Positions 13,449-14,908 of a stretch of DNA of 14,908 nt are shown one piece after another. The position numbers and the translations under genes were made by a program. Position 1 is the stretch's first letter. Every line of letters starts with the position of its first letter. The notes under the pieces are model-generated. The model saw only the letters and a program-made list of their open reading frames with translations. It was not told the DNA's origin and searched no databases. Origin of the DNA: an uncultured Collinsella sp. (GTDB lineage: Bacteria > Actinomycetota > Coriobacteriia > Coriobacteriales > Coriobacteriaceae); contig CATZEP010000025.1 in assembly GCA_958418185.1 (NCBI GenBank), positions 1 through 14,908 on the forward strand, in the 5' to 3' direction.

Positions 13449-14384
13449 ATGGAAAGCCGCAAGCCGTATCTCGCCACCCTGCCCGGACTCATCCTGGGCT
13501 GCCTCGTCTGCTGTGCGCTCTGGGGGTCGGCTTTCCCCTGCATCAAGATCGGTTACGGACTCTTTGGCATCCCCGCGCACGATGGCGCCTCACAGCTGCT
13601 CTTTGCAGGTTTGCGCTTTACGCTTGCCGGTGCCCTGGTTATTGTTGGGATGAGCGCGGCCCAGCGCCGTCCACTCGTTCCACAGGCTCGCGACATCAAG
13701 CCCATCTTTGTCTTGTCGCTCTTCCAGACTATCGGGCAGTACTTCTTTTTCTACCTTGGTCTCTCCCATGCAAGCGCTATGTCGAGTTCCATCATTGAAG
13801 CCAGCGCCAACTTCCTCGCAATCCTCTTTGCCGCCCTGGCGTTTCGCACCGAGAAGCTCGATACGGCCAAGGTGCTTGGCTGTATGCTGGGCTTTGCCGG
13901 CGTCGCGCTCGTCAACCTTTCGGGCGCGGACGGCACCTTTGGCTTTACGCTCGACGGCGAGGGCTTTATCCTAGCCTCCACCGTCGCGGGTGCCCTTTCG
14001 ACCTGCCTGATTGGCATCTTCTCGCGCGAGCACGACGGCGTCTTGCTTGCCGGGTGGCAGTTTTTAGTCGGTGGCGTGGTCCTTACCGCCATCGGGTTTT
14101 TGATGGGCGGCACGTTGTCCCCCACCGAAATCGCCCCCGCCATCGCGCTAATCATTTATATGGCACTCATTTCCGCCGTCGCGTACTCGCTGTGGTCCCG
14201 CCTGCTCGCCGTCAACCCCGTCAGCCGCGTTTCGGTCTTTGGCTTTATGAACCCGGTCTTTGGCGTGCTGTTGAGCGCACTGCTGCTCGGCGAGGGCGCT
14301 GGCACGAGCCCCGTTACCGTCATCGTTGCCCTACTGTTGGTCTGCGGCGGCATCATCATCGTCAACAAACCAAAAAAGGTCTAA
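13449..14384 (+). CDS. DMT-superfamily (EamA) metabolite transporter
   Basis: This is an inner-membrane transporter of the drug/metabolite family, 311 residues with about ten hydrophobic helices in two EamA repeats (roughly 12-155 and 172-306). The first repeat begins with LVCCALWGSAFPCIKIGYGL, whose WGSAFP motif is a family hallmark, and holds an SSIIEASANFLAILFAALAF stretch. The second ends in FGFMNPVFGVLLSALLLGEG, the typical Pro-Val-Phe/Gly-Glu region. The short C-terminal tail KPKKV is basic and fits an inside position. Members export or import amino acids, nucleotides or other small metabolites; the substrate here cannot be told. The start is fixed by AGGAAGG. The gene follows the purL terminator closely and converges with the GGDEF gene. 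Confidence 0.9.
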   Translation: MESRKPYLATLPGLILGCLVCCALWGSAFPCIKIGYGLFGIPAHDGASQLLFAGLRFTLAGALVIVGMSAAQRRPLVPQARDIKPIFVLSLFQTIGQYFFFYLGLSHASAMSSSIIEASANFLAILFAALAFRTEKLDTAKVLGCMLGFAGVALVNLSGADGTFGFTLDGEGFILASTVAGALSTCLIGIFSREHDGVLLAGWQFLVGGVVLTAIGFLMGGTLSPTEIAPAIALIIYMALISAVAYSLWSRLLAVNPVSRVSVFGFMNPVFGVLLSALLLGEGAGTSPVTVIVALLLVCGGIIIVNKPKKV

Positions 14385-14450
14385 CGAACTGCCCTTATTA
14401 GCAGAGGGGATTCATATACTTTAGTTTAATGGAGTACATCGGAGAGCCGA

Positions 14451-14485
14451 GGGCCGCCATGCACGCAAGCGTGTGCCCCTTTTTC
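14451..14485 (+). terminator. Probable terminator of the EamA transporter gene
   Basis: The inner stem GCACGC (14461-14466) pairs with GCGTGT (14469-14474), including one G-T wobble, around a 2-base AA gap that is tight for a loop. The outer GGGC/GCCC pairs across a one-sided bulge. TTTTTC follows the stem. It ends where the converging GGDEF gene stops (14485-14487). The 14385-14450 stretch also contains a TATACT box (14415-14420) without a -35. Confidence 0.5.
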
Positions 14486-14908
14486 TAGCGTATCTGGACG
14501 CCGGACTTCTTTTTCTCGGCCTTGACGCGGTAGAGCTCCGCGTCGGCAGCGCGAAGCAAGTCTTGCCAGGTATCGACGCCATCACCAACCCGTGCGTAGC
14601 CGATGGACATCCGCAACAGATACGGAACCTCGGCGCGCGCGAGCTCGTCGCTGATTGCCGCGCACAGACGCATGATGTCCTGCTCCGCCGTCGCCTTTTG
14701 AAGCACCACGAACTCATCACCGCCATAACGTGCGATAAAGCCACCAGACGCCGAGCAGACCTCTTTGAGCGCAGCAGATATGACCTGGAGGGCATGGTCG
14801 CCCTCCACATGTCCATACCGGTCGTTAATCTGCTTAAAGCCGTCGGCGTCCATCATAAGCAGATACACGTCTTCGGCCTGATCCACATTTGAGAAGAGCG
14901 ACAACATA
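14485..14908 (-). CDS. GGDEF-domain protein (probable diguanylate cyclase), N-terminus beyond window
   Basis: This is the C-terminal 141 or so residues of a GGDEF protein; such enzymes make the second messenger c-di-GMP from two GTP. The visible part starts within the domain. MMDADGFKQINDRYGHVEGD carries the metal-binding Asp, the FKxIND motif and the GHxxGD motif. ARYGGDEFVVL is the intact GGDEF active-site loop. LLRMSIGYARVGDGVDTWQD and LLRAADAELYRVKAEKK form the typical end of the domain. The residues five to nine before GGDEF (ASGG) do not match the RxxD inhibitory site, so product feedback through that site is unlikely. The gene continues past 14908, so sensor or membrane parts are unknown; the Met at 14907 is probably internal. 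It converges with the transporter gene. Confidence 0.9.
   Translation of the reverse strand, partial: MLSLFSNVDQAEDVYLLMMDADGFKQINDRYGHVEGDHALQVISAALKEVCSASGGFIARYGGDEFVVLQKATAEQDIMRLCAAISDELARAEVPYLLRMSIGYARVGDGVDTWQDLLRAADAELYRVKAEKKKSGVQIR

Noticed and set aside
14385..14484. Possible small RNA between the EamA and GGDEF genes (TATACT box followed by a hairpin and T-run)
   Set aside because: No -35 element, and the hairpin is adequately explained as the transporter gene's terminator; no independent sign of a transcript.
1..14908. Mobile elements, CRISPR arrays, tRNA or rRNA genes, defence or phage genes
   Set aside because: No regularly spaced repeats, transposase-like proteins, terminal repeats or tRNA-like folds were noticed on either strand; the genes are ordinary metabolic, transport and signalling genes.

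Overview
The window looks like a chromosomal segment of a GC-rich, Gram-positive actinobacterium, most likely a Coriobacteriia gut commensal close to Collinsella. The clues are strong GC bias at third codon positions, purine-rich Shine-Dalgarno sites before nearly every gene, a very long single-chain PurL with a fused glutaminase domain, a lipoprotein-type solute-binding protein and AT-rich promoter islands. The genus is inferred from overall protein character; no 16S or other marker is present. I see no phage, transposon, CRISPR, tRNA or rRNA.

Layout. Positions 1-84 hold the last 27 codons of an unidentified plus-strand gene. Positions 89-4952 (minus strand) are a complete branched-chain amino acid ABC importer operon, transcribed livJ-livH-livM-livG-livF: a lipoprotein binding protein, two permeases and two ATPases. 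The permease and ATPase genes abut or overlap, and a strong hairpin separates livJ from livH. Upstream of livJ lies an AT-rich control region (about 28% GC over 5041-5160), followed by a 15-codon fossil of a second, diverged livJ-like gene at 5224-5268. Divergent from this is hom (homoserine dehydrogenase, 5428-6771), which ends at a textbook terminator. Next come a lone short-chain dehydrogenase/reductase (6986-7735) and a convergent CPA2-type cation/proton antiporter (7857-9419, minus), which share a bidirectional terminator. Divergent from the antiporter is purL (9604-13350), closed by another strong terminator. A DMT/EamA-family transporter (13449-14384) follows, and the window ends inside a convergent GGDEF (diguanylate cyclase) gene (14485-14908, minus).

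How the genes fit together. Only the liv genes form an evident operon. Hom makes homoserine, the precursor of threonine, methionine and, indirectly, isoleucine, so its divergent placement beside a leucine/isoleucine/valine importer is thematically coherent. Shared regulation is not demonstrated. The other genes appear to be single transcription units for purine synthesis, ion homeostasis, metabolite transport and c-di-GMP signalling.

I did not find a clearly new multi-gene system. The points most worth checking are the fossil livJ paralogue, a substituted ABC signature in LivF (LSGSEQ instead of LSGGEQ), the repeat-containing control region and structured leader before livJ, the antiporter lacking the usual Asp of its family, and a promoter-like box directly in front of the purL terminator.
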